From the NCBI GenBank assembly GCA_000272025.2, contig AKCV02000015.1, positions 1 through 64,000 on the forward strand: a stretch of DNA of 64,000 bases, given 5' to 3'. This DNA is from Imbroritus primus. Lineage in GTDB: Bacteria; Pseudomonadota; Gammaproteobacteria; Burkholderiales; Burkholderiaceae. Made by a program: the position numbers and the translations under genes. Shown here piece after piece: positions 16,593-24,428 of the stretch (the stretch's first letter is position 1; each line of letters starts with the position of its first letter). Below the pieces are notes generated by a model that had not been told where the DNA came from, did no database searches, and saw only the letters and a list, made by a program, of their open reading frames with translations.

Positions 16593-17087
16593 ATGTCTCT
16601 TGTCATCGCCGACTCCCGCCCGGAGTCGTTCACCCTGATCGCCGCCCAGCACGAAGACTGGATCATCCGGCAGGCCATCACCCTGCTGGAGAACCGCGTG
16701 TTCAAGGCCGGTCCGGCGCTGGGCAGTCCCGCCGCCGTGCGCGACTACCTGCGCCTGAAACTGGTCGCGGAGCCGAACGAAATCTTCGCCGTCGTGTTTC
16801 TCGACAACCAGCACCAGGTGCTCGCCTACGAACCGCTGTTCAAGGGCACGGTCGACCAGACTTCGGTGTATCCGAGGGTGGTTGTCCAGCGTGCGCTGGC
16901 GCTCAACGCTTCGGCGCTGATCCTGGCGCATCAGCATCCCTCGGGGACCACCGAGCCATCGGCCGCTGATCGTGCGATCACCGAGCGGCTGAAGAGCGCC
17001 CTGGCCACCGTCGATGTCCGGGTGCTGGATCACTTCATCGTCGGCAAGGGCAGCCCGTACTCGTTCGCCGAAGCCGGCTTGCTGTAG
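16593..17087 (+). CDS. RadC-family JAB/MPN domain protein
   Basis: The product is 164 residues from ATG 16593 with TGGAGG at 16580-16585. It contains the metalloprotease-like JAMM motif: Glu63, then H113-Q-H115-P-S-G and Asp126. It consists of the RadC JAB domain alone, without the HhH region of long RadC. RadC-like proteins are common accessory genes of ICEs, prophages and anti-restriction loci. The suspected role is in DNA processing or protection during transfer, but none is proven. It stands between 195 bp of hairpin-rich leader and a strong terminator, so it is probably its own transcription unit inside the transfer operon. Confidence 0.88.
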   Translation: MSLVIADSRPESFTLIAAQHEDWIIRQAITLLENRVFKAGPALGSPAAVRDYLRLKLVAEPNEIFAVVFLDNQHQVLAYEPLFKGTVDQTSVYPRVVVQRALALNASALILAHQHPSGTTEPSAADRAITERLKSALATVDVRVLDHFIVGKGSPYSFAEAGLL

Positions 17088-17121
17088 CAGCCCCACCCCA
17101 CGCGCATTCATTTCATCACCA

Positions 17122-17147
17122 CGGGAGCCTTTGGCTCCCGCTTCTTT
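17122..17147 (+). terminator. rho-independent terminator after radC
   Basis: CGGGAGCC (17122-17129), a TTT loop and GGCTCCCG (17133-17140) form a perfect 8-bp stem. It is followed by CTTCTTT. It lies 35 bp after the RadC stop codon. Confidence 0.8.
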
Positions 17148-17255
17148 CCGCCGACCCGCAGAAAAATCGGGACTGACCGGTTTCGGTTTCTTTGTCGTTC
17201 CCTGATCTGCATTGCGCTCGACTACGAGTCTGCATCGACTCCGCGGAGGCGCGAC

Positions 17256-17705
17256 ATGCCGGCTCATTCCCTCAACCTTCCTGCCGCCTCGCGGCGCCCC
17301 CTGGCCGCCCGGCTGGCCGCTGGACTGTGCGCCGCGCTGCTCGGTCCCATCGCGGCGGCGGCCGATGTGCTCGTCGTCACCGACGGCCGTCATCCGGTGC
17401 AGGCCCCGGCCGGCGTGCGGATCATCGAGCTGGACCAGGCCACGCGCATCGAGGTCGAACTCGCGGCGCACCTGCCGGCCGACCCGCAACAGGCCGCAGC
17501 GGCGGTGCGGCAGCGGTTGCATGACGGCGGCGAGGCGCTGCAGCGCCGCATCGGCCATGCCTACCAAGGTGTCGCGGATGCCTGGGGACTGGGCATCGCC
17601 AAGATTCCCGCCGTGGTGGTCGATCGACGCTACGTGGTCTACGGCGAGCCCGACGTGCCCCGCGCCGTCGCGCGCATCAACGCCTACCGGAGCACGCAGC
17701 CATGA
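17256..17705 (+). CDS. ICE transfer protein, PFL_4709/TIGR03757 family (TrbC/TraW-like)
   Basis: The product is 149 residues with a signal peptide ending at about Ala36 (GPIAAAADVLVV). The mature part has a thioredoxin-like pattern without a CxxC, ending in IAKIPAVVVDRRYVVYGEPD, characteristic of TIGR03757/DUF1525. Comparable thioredoxin-fold proteins (TrbC, TraW) act in periplasmic pilus assembly in F-type systems. The stop overlaps the next start (ATGA, 17702). It begins the second half of the transfer operon after the radC terminator; the 168-bp gap should contain its promoter. Confidence 0.85.
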   Translation: MPAHSLNLPAASRRPLAARLAAGLCAALLGPIAAAADVLVVTDGRHPVQAPAGVRIIELDQATRIEVELAAHLPADPQQAAAAVRQRLHDGGEALQRRIGHAYQGVADAWGLGIAKIPAVVVDRRYVVYGEPDVPRAVARINAYRSTQP

Positions 17706-18646
17706 GCCTCCTGCTGGCACGCCGGCGCCTGCGCGCCACCGCCGCCTCGCTGCTGCTGAGCGCGGCCACGTCGACGTTCGCCCTGGACACCGCCACCATC
17801 GTCTCGTCGGCGCTGTCCCCCGACTGCCTCGAATACCGCGTGGTCGGTATCTGCTACTGGCTGTACTGCACGCCCTTCGGCTGCTCGGTTCGCACCTCCG
17901 TCAAGGTGCGCCACTACGTCCCCGATGCGGTGGTGTCGAGCTACTCGAACACCGGCGAAAACCCGTGGCTGGAGGTCAGGGCGATGAGCATGCCCAACCC
18001 GACCGCCAAGGCTGGCGGTGACGGCACGACCAATCACGACAACGAGAACAACCTCGCCAAGTTCAAGAACGCCGATGTCATCGGCCATCCGGCCGGGCTG
18101 GTGTTCAGCCAGTTCGCCAGCGCCTCCGGCTACACCTGCGAAGGCGCTGGCACGGCCTTCATGCCGTATCTGCTGAGCACGCTCGACACGATCGCCTGGC
18201 GCTACAACATCCCGGAAGCGTTCTACCCCGAAGCGCTCATCCCCGGCCGGCGCGAAATCGGTACGCGCACCGGCCTGAACCTCTGGGGCAACGTGTATCC
18301 CCGCGGTGGCTTCCTGCACCAGACCGACGACCACAAGAGCGGCGCCGTGGTCGCGCAGCGCGCGGGCGACATCGTGACGCGCCGCAACCAGATTCACGTG
18401 TACCAGCCCCTGCTGGCCAGCGCCCGCGACGGCTACTGGCCGGCCGGCGCGCTGATGGAGACCGACGCATCGACGGGCAAGTGGCAGGAGCTGACGCCGA
18501 CGCTCTCGAACAGTTGCGCGGTCTTCCCGCACAGCCGCACCCGCGTGCAGGCCCAGCAGGGCGACTACGCCTGGGCCTTGTGGCGGCCGTACTCCTGCTG
18601 CCTGCGCCGTGGCCAGGTCTTCCTCGGCAGCGTCGATTTCATGTGA
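17702..18646 (+). CDS. ICE transfer protein, PFL_4710/TIGR03756 family (TraU-like)
   Basis: The product is 314 residues with a signal peptide ending near STFALDTATI (residue 27). The mature protein is cysteine-rich, with segments such as DCLEYRVVGICYWLYCTPFGCSV and WRPYSCCLRRGQ. These match TraU/TIGR03756 and imply several disulfides, consistent with the DsbA-like protein encoded at 15654. It is periplasmic, needed for pilus biogenesis and DNA transfer in related systems. The start overlaps the previous stop. A conserved GNVYPRGGF motif is present. No lesions are seen. Confidence 0.88.
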   Translation: MSLLLARRRLRATAASLLLSAATSTFALDTATIVSSALSPDCLEYRVVGICYWLYCTPFGCSVRTSVKVRHYVPDAVVSSYSNTGENPWLEVRAMSMPNPTAKAGGDGTTNHDNENNLAKFKNADVIGHPAGLVFSQFASASGYTCEGAGTAFMPYLLSTLDTIAWRYNIPEAFYPEALIPGRREIGTRTGLNLWGNVYPRGGFLHQTDDHKSGAVVAQRAGDIVTRRNQIHVYQPLLASARDGYWPAGALMETDASTGKWQELTPTLSNSCAVFPHSRTRVQAQQGDYAWALWRPYSCCLRRGQVFLGSVDFM

Positions 18647-18656
18647 GGAACCCACG

Positions 18657-20063
18657 ATGAACGCCTCCCTCCCTGACTTCCTGCGCCGCGCGAAATCGCA
18701 CCTGCGGGCCACGCTGCTCGTGGCGGCCATCACGCTGGTCGTCGGCGTCGCCTGGGCGCAGACCCGCATCGATCCCAATGGCGTGAACGTCAGCGGCAGC
18801 GTGATCGGCGACGACGTGCTCTACAGCATCGGCGGCGGCCGGGCCGTGTCGATGGGTGGTGCCGGCAACATGCAGAGCATCGGCGTGGGAATCGGCTGGA
18901 ACAGCAACCTGATCTGCGGCGACATGAGCATCACCACGACACTGCAGAACCAGCTCAACGGCATCACCAACGGCTTCCAGGCGATCATGAGCAACGTGAT
19001 CCAGAACGCCACCAGCGCCGTGGCCTCGCTGCCGGCGCTGATCATCCAGCGCGCCGACCCGGGGCTCTACAACCTGCTGACCAACGGCATCCTCCAGGCG
19101 CGCCTGGACTTCGACCGCTCGAAGATGACCTGCCGGGCCATCGCCAATCGCATGGCGGACATGGCCGGTGGCCAGGCCGGCTGGGACCAGCTCGCCGAGG
19201 GGATGGCGCTGCGGGATGCGGTCAGCAGCACCGACGCCGTCTCCGCCATCGAGCAGGCCGAGTCCAACAAAGGGAACAACGGCGTGCCCTGGGTCGGCGG
19301 CGGCAACGCGGGTGGCTCTGGCCAGAGTTCGATCAAGGTGGTCGGCGATGTGACGCGCGCGGGCTACAACCTGCTCAACGGGCGCAGCGCCACCGATACC
19401 TCGTCGATCGCGCGCAGCGCCTGCGGCAACCGCCTGACCTGCCAAACCTGGTCGTCGCCTGGCGCGGCCGCGGCCTTTGCGAATCGAGTTCTGGGCGAAC
19501 GCGAGCAACGCACCTGCGAAAACTGCACGAAGACCCAGACCACGCCTGGCGTCGGGCTCACGCCAGTGATCCAGGAAGAGTACGAGACCAAGCTGCAGGC
19601 GCTGCAGGAACTGGTGACGGGCGCCCGGCCGACGACGCTGGCCAATCTCGACGCGGCCGGCAGCAGCTCGCTGCCGATCACCCGCGGCGTGATCGAGGCC
19701 CTGCGTGACGAACCTGACCAGGACGTGCTGGGCCGGCGCCTCGCGTCCGAGGCGGCGCTGTCCAGCGTGCTGGAGAAGGCCCTGCTGCTGCAACGCACGT
19801 TGCTGACCGGCAAGAAGGAGCCGAACGTCGCTGCCAACGAGCTGGCCGTGCGGGCGGTCGACCAGGAGAACAGCGCGCTGGAGCAGGAGATCAACAACCT
19901 CAAGACCGAACTGGAGCTGCGCCGCACGCTGGCCGGCAACTCGGCGATGGCGATCATCCAGCGCCACAGCACCCGCGTTGCCGGTTCGCGCGGCGTCTTC
20001 GAGGGCGACACCACACGCGACCGTCTGCGGGAAGTCCAGAAGCCGCGGAGCGGTACGCCATGA
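18657..20063 (+). CDS. ICE transfer protein, PFL_4711/TIGR03755 family (TraH/TrbB-like periplasmic)
   Basis: The product is 468 residues from ATG 18657 (GAGGAACCC upstream). The signal peptide ends near VGVAWAQTRIDP (residue 35). It is glycine- and asparagine-rich at first, then has a helical C-terminal third (EQENSALEQEINNLKTELEL-type heptads) suggesting a coiled coil. A cysteine pair (ERTCENCTKTQ) is conserved. The family follows the TraU-like gene in all clc-type ICEs and is exported. It is probably part of the pilus assembly complex; the molecular role is unknown. Confidence 0.85.
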   Translation: MNASLPDFLRRAKSHLRATLLVAAITLVVGVAWAQTRIDPNGVNVSGSVIGDDVLYSIGGGRAVSMGGAGNMQSIGVGIGWNSNLICGDMSITTTLQNQLNGITNGFQAIMSNVIQNATSAVASLPALIIQRADPGLYNLLTNGILQARLDFDRSKMTCRAIANRMADMAGGQAGWDQLAEGMALRDAVSSTDAVSAIEQAESNKGNNGVPWVGGGNAGGSGQSSIKVVGDVTRAGYNLLNGRSATDTSSIARSACGNRLTCQTWSSPGAAAAFANRVLGEREQRTCENCTKTQTTPGVGLTPVIQEEYETKLQALQELVTGARPTTLANLDAAGSSSLPITRGVIEALRDEPDQDVLGRRLASEAALSSVLEKALLLQRTLLTGKKEPNVAANELAVRAVDQENSALEQEINNLKTELELRRTLAGNSAMAIIQRHSTRVAGSRGVFEGDTTRDRLREVQKPRSGTP

Positions 20064-20413
20064 GCCGGCTGGCCGGGCTGCGGCTGCCATGGCTGTTCAA
20101 CCGCCGCGTCGGCGTGGCGCTGCTGTGGACCTTGCTGGTGGCCGCCGCCGCGGTGGCGGTGAACATCGCCGGCATCCACGTGGTCGGCGGCGTCGAGGGC
20201 TGGCAGCACTGGCTGCAGGCACATGCCGGCCACTTCTTCGTGTGGCGGCTGTGCCTCTACGGAGCGACGGCTTACGGCTGGTGGTGGATGCGTCGGCGCC
20301 TGTTGCGGCGGGAGCCGTCCCGCGAGACGCATCAGCGCCTGCTGCGCACGGAGATCGCGGCCGTGATCGCCGTGGTCGCGCTGGAAGTCAGCCAACTGTT
20401 GCGGCACGGCTGA
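20060..20413 (+). CDS. small integral membrane protein of the transfer operon
   Basis: The product is 117 residues with three hydrophobic segments (about 18-40, 57-75 and 96-112) and an Arg-rich cytoplasmic loop (WWWMRRRLLRREPSRETHQ). It overlaps the upstream stop by 4 nt and precedes the TraG-like gene by 15 nt, so it belongs to the operon. Homologues are annotated only as hypothetical proteins in ICEs of this family. No catalytic motif is seen. A role in the inner-membrane complex is inferred from position. Confidence 0.75.
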   Translation: MSRLAGLRLPWLFNRRVGVALLWTLLVAAAAVAVNIAGIHVVGGVEGWQHWLQAHAGHFFVWRLCLYGATAYGWWWMRRRLLRREPSRETHQRLLRTEIAAVIAVVALEVSQLLRHG

Positions 20414-20428
20414 GACCGGGAGGCAGGC

Positions 20429-21952
20429 ATGACGCTCTACACCACGGACTACCTGGAGTATTACCTGACCCTGGTGGCTTGGGTGGTCAACAACGGCATC
20501 TGGAGCATTCTCGTGGCCAGCGGCGTGTTCGCGCTGCCGTTCGTGGCCATCGTGATCCAGGAGTGGCTCAAGGCCCGCAGCGAAGGTGCGGACGAAGGCA
20601 ACAAGGGCGTGCTGTCGTCGATGCGCATCGAGAACCGGGTGTGGGTGGCGATCGTGGTCATCATGTTCGCCGGCATCCCGTTCATCCCGGTGGATCTCGC
20701 CACGATCAGGTTCGACACCACGCGCTCCGCGCAATGCCAGGTCAGTGTCCCGCTGCCCAACGACACGGGCTGGTCCAACGTCTACACGGCGCTCAACGAC
20801 CAGAGCGCGCTGGTGCCGGTGTGGTGGTTCTTCATGCACGCGCTGTCGAAAGCCGTGACGGGCGCCGCGGTGGCGGCGATTCCCTGCGGCACGGACCTGC
20901 GTCAGATTCGCATGGATGTGGATGCCACGCGCATCGACGATCCGGTGCTGGCACAGGAGGTCGCCGACTTCACGCACGACTGCTACGGGCCGTCGCGCGC
21001 CAAGCTGTTCATGAACCGGCCGACGCTCTCCGACGAGCAGATGAACGACGTCACCTGGATCGGGTCGAGTTACTTCCTCGACACGCCCGGGTTCTATGAC
21101 ACCTATCGCGCCAGGACCCCACGCACGGCCTGGCCCTACGACGCGACCCGCGATGCGGGGCTGGCACAGGTGGACAGCGGCGGCGGCTATCCGTCCTGCC
21201 GGCAGTGGTGGGCCGATGGCGGCCAGGGACTGCGCAGCCGGCTGCTGGCACAGGTCGACCCGGACCTGCTGACCCGCATCGGGCGCTGGGTGGGCTTCCT
21301 GTCGCAGAGCGAGGTCAATGACTCGGTGATCCGCGCCGTCGTCTCACCGCGGCAGCAGAAGATGAACCAGGGCGCCGTCTACACCGACTACGGCGGCCAG
21401 ATCGACAAGACGCTGCCGAACATCGTCACGCGCGGCGCGAGCGACCTGGGGCTGACCGTCGGCTCGCTGGGCTTCTTTCCGGCGATGGACGTGGTGCGCC
21501 AAGCGCTGCCGATGGTGCTGACGATGCTCAAGATGGCGCTCGTCATCTGCATCCCGCTGGTGCTGCTGATCGGCACCTACGACCTGAAGACGGTGGTGAC
21601 GGTGAGCTGCGTCCAGTTCGCGCTGTTCTTCGTGGACTTCTGGTTCCAGCTCGCGCGCTGGATCGACAGCACGATCTTGGATGCGCTCTACGGCTGGGGG
21701 TTTGGCGCGGACAGGCCGCACACGAACTTCGATCCGTTGATCGGTTTGAACAACGCCTTTGGCGACATGCTGCTCAACTTCGTCATGGCGATGATGTTCA
21801 TCGTGCTGCCGACGTTTTGGGTCATGGCATTGGCTTGGGCAGGCGTTCGCACGGGAAATATCGTGCAGGGGTTGTCCACCGCCACCTCGGACGCCAAGGG
21901 CGCTGGGGGGCGTGGCGCTGGTATGGCAATGAGCGCCGTATCGAAGAAGTGA
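20429..21952 (+). CDS. conjugal transfer protein TraG N-terminal-domain family
   Basis: This inner-membrane protein of 507 residues starts MTLYTTDYLEYYLTLVAWVV. It has hydrophobic spans near the N-terminus (about 18-45, 70-90) and a cluster in the C-terminal third (MVLTMLKMALVICIPLVLLIG, VSCVQFALFFVDFWFQL, FVMAMMFIVLPTFWVMALAW). This matches TraG_N, which in F-type systems serves mating-pair stabilisation and entry exclusion. Only the TraG N-terminal module is present, as is normal for MPF-G ICEs. GGGAGG at 20417-20422 sets the start. It closes the plus-strand transfer operon. Confidence 0.88.
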   Translation: MTLYTTDYLEYYLTLVAWVVNNGIWSILVASGVFALPFVAIVIQEWLKARSEGADEGNKGVLSSMRIENRVWVAIVVIMFAGIPFIPVDLATIRFDTTRSAQCQVSVPLPNDTGWSNVYTALNDQSALVPVWWFFMHALSKAVTGAAVAAIPCGTDLRQIRMDVDATRIDDPVLAQEVADFTHDCYGPSRAKLFMNRPTLSDEQMNDVTWIGSSYFLDTPGFYDTYRARTPRTAWPYDATRDAGLAQVDSGGGYPSCRQWWADGGQGLRSRLLAQVDPDLLTRIGRWVGFLSQSEVNDSVIRAVVSPRQQKMNQGAVYTDYGGQIDKTLPNIVTRGASDLGLTVGSLGFFPAMDVVRQALPMVLTMLKMALVICIPLVLLIGTYDLKTVVTVSCVQFALFFVDFWFQLARWIDSTILDALYGWGFGADRPHTNFDPLIGLNNAFGDMLLNFVMAMMFIVLPTFWVMALAWAGVRTGNIVQGLSTATSDAKGAGGRGAGMAMSAVSKK

Positions 21953-21959
21953 CCGCCGT

Positions 21960-22331
21960 TCAGTCGTCGTCGGTCACATGCGGGTCGATGCGCCAGTCGC
22001 TCTTGTCATAAAGCCCGAAGCCGTTGGGGCCTTCCCTCCACTCGGGTTGCGGTTCCTCTTGATCAGAGTCGTCGTGCTGCACGAGCCATGCAGCAGTCAC
22101 CGCAAAGGCAAGCAGCAGGGCCAGCCAGAACGCGGAGTAGAGCAGCGCACCGAGCACGGCGAGCTTGACGATCCAGAGCACCGCCGTCGCCGCGCCCGCG
22201 GGCACCCCGCGCGTCACCAGCCAGCCGGCGACACGCTGCTCGCGGCGCAGGTATCCACGCCAGGCACGGCCAGCCCCCCGGCCCAGCCGGTGGCTCCAGC
22301 GCCCGTTGTGCGTGTTGGTGGTCATGCTCAT
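21960..22331 (-). CDS. DUF3742 family protein
   Basis: The product is 123 residues from ATG 22331 (MSMTTNTHNGRWSHRLGRGAGRAWRGYLRRE), with a second possible start at 22325. A basic N-terminus is followed by two hydrophobic spans (about 48-90) and an acidic tail (HDDSDQEEPQPEWREGPNGFGLYD). This fits DUF3742, a small membrane protein found convergent with the TraG_N gene in clc-type ICEs. It is on the opposite strand and its stop lies 7 bp from the transfer operon's end. Its function is unknown. Confidence 0.8.
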   Translation of the reverse strand: MSMTTNTHNGRWSHRLGRGAGRAWRGYLRREQRVAGWLVTRGVPAGAATAVLWIVKLAVLGALLYSAFWLALLLAFAVTAAWLVQHDDSDQEEPQPEWREGPNGFGLYDKSDWRIDPHVTDDD

Positions 22332-22450
22332 ATGCCTCGGCTTCAGTGGTGCCTCACCTCGCGGAGCGGCCGGTCGTGGCCTGCCCTCCAGCATAGACCG
22401 CGATCAGGAGGGCGGGTTCGGCCGGCAGAGCCGGGTTGGCTCGGGTCGCA

Positions 22451-22538
22451 GGTCGATTAGATTCTGCACGATAAATCAAACCTTATGCTACTTTCCATGC
22501 ACGTTCTTGCAATGGCTCTAGGGGTCGATTGGATTCTG
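22451..22538 (+). promoter_or_regulatory. direct repeats upstream of abiEi, candidate operator
   Basis: The 16-mers GGTCGATTAGATTCTG (22451-22466) and GGTCGATTGGATTCTG (22523-22538) differ at one base and are 72 bp apart. The second copy ends 15 bp before the AbiEi start. AbiEi antitoxins bind DNA and repress their own operon, so these are good candidate operator half-sites. The rest of the 222-bp gap (22332-22553) shows nothing else. Confidence 0.5.
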
Positions 22539-22553
22539 TGTTATTTTTATAAC

Positions 22554-23312
22554 ATGGATGGAAATTCTCGGCACCAGGTAATCAAGCGACTGCAGGCGGG
22601 ACTCTCCCGTGGGGCGCCGTTCGACCTTGCCACCCTGAGCCAGTTCGGGGTGTCGCCCCAGCTCGCCGCCCACTATGCCGACGGCGGGTGGCTCGTGCGC
22701 CTGGCCCATGGCGTCTATGCCTTCCCGAACGATGAGTTCGGGGTCTACGGTGCGCTGAAGTTCCTGCAACAGCGCGTGCCCGGCCTGCACGTCGGCGGCA
22801 AGAGCGCCCTGGCCCTGCAGGGGGTGCGGCACAACCTGGGCAGCCGGGAGGCGCTGGTGCTGTGGGGCGACGGTCGCTTCGCGTTGCCGGCCTGGTTCAC
22901 TTCGCGCTTTCCGGCCCGCTACGTCCACGCCCGCCTGTTCGACTGGCCGGACACGGCGCTGGCCGGCAAGACCCTGACCACGCCGCCTGGCCTGCCCGAG
23001 GATCTGCGGGTGGCTGCCTCCGAGCGTGCCGTTCTGGAGCTGCTGTACGAAGCCGGTGTCAAGCAGAGCCTCGAAGAGGCCCGCAACATCTTTGATGGAC
23101 TGCGTTCCCCCCGCAAGGACTTGCTCGGGCAACTGCTGTCCTGCTGCGCCAGCGTGAAGGCCGTGCGCCTGTTCCTCACCTGGGCGCGCGAGACCAGCCT
23201 CGTGGATGTCGACGCCCTGCTGGAGCAGTACCCGGTTCGCACCGGCAGCAACACGCGCTGGATGAGCCGGCTCGATGACGGCACCCTGCTGAGCCTGAGA
23301 CCTCATGGATAA
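22554..23312 (+). CDS. abiEi: AbiEi-type antitoxin/transcriptional repressor (type IV TA)
   Basis: The product is 252 residues from ATG 22554 (MDGNSRHQVIKRLQAGLSRG). The in-frame ATG at 22485 is less likely because it lies within the repeat-bearing leader. The N-terminal winged helix (FDLATLSQFGVSPQLAAHYADGGWLVRLAHGVYAFPND) and the following conserved VGGKSALALQGVRHNL segment are typical of COG5340/AbiEi_3 proteins. In the AbiE system AbiEi represses the operon and counteracts AbiEii without direct protein contact. It overlaps the toxin gene by 8 nt. The function is abortive phage infection and stabilisation of the element. Confidence 0.85.
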   Translation: MDGNSRHQVIKRLQAGLSRGAPFDLATLSQFGVSPQLAAHYADGGWLVRLAHGVYAFPNDEFGVYGALKFLQQRVPGLHVGGKSALALQGVRHNLGSREALVLWGDGRFALPAWFTSRFPARYVHARLFDWPDTALAGKTLTTPPGLPEDLRVAASERAVLELLYEAGVKQSLEEARNIFDGLRSPRKDLLGQLLSCCASVKAVRLFLTWARETSLVDVDALLEQYPVRTGSNTRWMSRLDDGTLLSLRPHG

Positions 23313-24225
23313 GACCTACGCGGATACCGTTCGCCTGCTGCTGGCCGTCGCGCCCGACGTGTTCGCCAACGACATCTTCGCCATGAAGGGCGGCACGGCC
23401 ATCAACCTCTTCGTGCGGGACATGCCGCGCCTGTCGGTGGACATCGACGTGGTGTACCTCCCGTGGCAGACGCCGCGCGACGAAGCGCTGCAAGCCATCA
23501 ACCAGGAGCTGGCCGCCATCGCCACGCGCGTTGCGCCACTGGGCGTGCAGACACGCCTGGTTCGCGCCAAGGATCTGGGGGACACCAAGCTGATCGTCGA
23601 GAACGACGCCAACCAGGTGAAGATCGAGGTCAACGTCGTGTTCCGAGGCAGCGTGCTGCCCGTCGAGCGGCGGCCGCTGAGCGCCAAGACCAGCGATCTG
23701 TTCGGCGTCGAGTTCGAGCTGCCGGTTCTGGCACCGGACGAGCTGTACGCCAGCAAGCTGGTGGCCGCGCTGGATCGGCAGCACCCCCGCGACCTGTTCG
23801 ACGTGTGGCAGCTCTACGAATCGGGCGACATCAGCGACGGCATGGTCGAGTGCTTCGTGATCTATCTGGCGGGCCACAACCGGCCGCCCCACGAAGTGCT
23901 GTTCGGCAACGACAAGGACATCGCCGGCGAGTACGAGCGGGCCTTTGTCGGCATGACGGAAGTGGACTGCTCCCTGGAGATGCTGCTCGATGCTCGCGCC
24001 AGGCTGCGGCGCGAACTGCCACAGCGACTGAGCACCGCGCACAAGCAGTTTCTGAGCGGGCTGGTGCGCGCAGAACCGGACTGGTCGCTGGTGCAATGCC
24101 AACACGCCGCTCAACTGCCGGCACTGCGCTGGAAGCTAAGCAATCTCGAAACCTTCCGCAAGCGCCGTCCCGACGACTTCGCAGCGCAATCCGCCGCCCT
24201 CGACACCTGCTTGGGCCAGAGCTGA
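23305..24225 (+). CDS. abiEii: AbiEii-type nucleotidyltransferase toxin (type IV TA)
   Basis: The product is 306 residues. The polymerase-beta-like nucleotidyltransferase signature of AbiEii is clear: KGGTAINLFVRDMPRLSVDI, with G29-G30-T31 and the metal-binding Asp46 and Asp48 (DIDVVYL). Downstream KIEVN and ELYASKLVAALDRQHPRDLFDVWQ are also family motifs (Lys, Asp). AbiEii/MenT proteins transfer nucleotides to RNA (tRNA 3' ends in studied homologues) and stall growth. It is translationally coupled to abiEi. It lies between the transfer operon and the relaxase, an accessory slot. Confidence 0.88.
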   Translation: MDKTYADTVRLLLAVAPDVFANDIFAMKGGTAINLFVRDMPRLSVDIDVVYLPWQTPRDEALQAINQELAAIATRVAPLGVQTRLVRAKDLGDTKLIVENDANQVKIEVNVVFRGSVLPVERRPLSAKTSDLFGVEFELPVLAPDELYASKLVAALDRQHPRDLFDVWQLYESGDISDGMVECFVIYLAGHNRPPHEVLFGNDKDIAGEYERAFVGMTEVDCSLEMLLDARARLRRELPQRLSTAHKQFLSGLVRAEPDWSLVQCQHAAQLPALRWKLSNLETFRKRRPDDFAAQSAALDTCLGQS

Positions 24226-24428
24226 CGAACATCCCCGCAGCTTCCGGCTTGCCGGGATTGCCCCATGCCGCATTCATCGTGGCACCCGCACAGCAGCGGC
24301 CCTATACCCAAAGGCTTCCGACAAAGGCCAAAGGGCTGGGAAGGGGCAAAGGAAGGGCGCCAAGGGGAAAGGCCCTATCCTGAAAAGGCCAAAAGGCTCC
24401 CCCGACCGGCCACCATCCGGGGTTCGCC
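24226..24428 (+). other. oriT: repeat-rich leader of the relaxase gene, candidate oriT
   Basis: This 203-bp non-coding stretch is packed with short purine-rich repeats. CAAAGG or CCAAAAGG-type words recur at 24309-24420, and GGCCCTATAC (24299-24308) is echoed by GGCCCTATCC (24371-24380). It lies directly upstream of the MobH relaxase gene, where origins of transfer often sit. No nic site can be recognised, so the call rests on position and repeat density only. Confidence 0.35.

Noticed and set aside
17684..18778. Long minus-strand frames across the transfer operon (also 13082-14110, 14153-15661, 10793-12433)
   Set aside because: These are shadows of high-GC coding sequence on the other strand. 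Their residues are dominated by Arg, Ala, His and Gln without domains.
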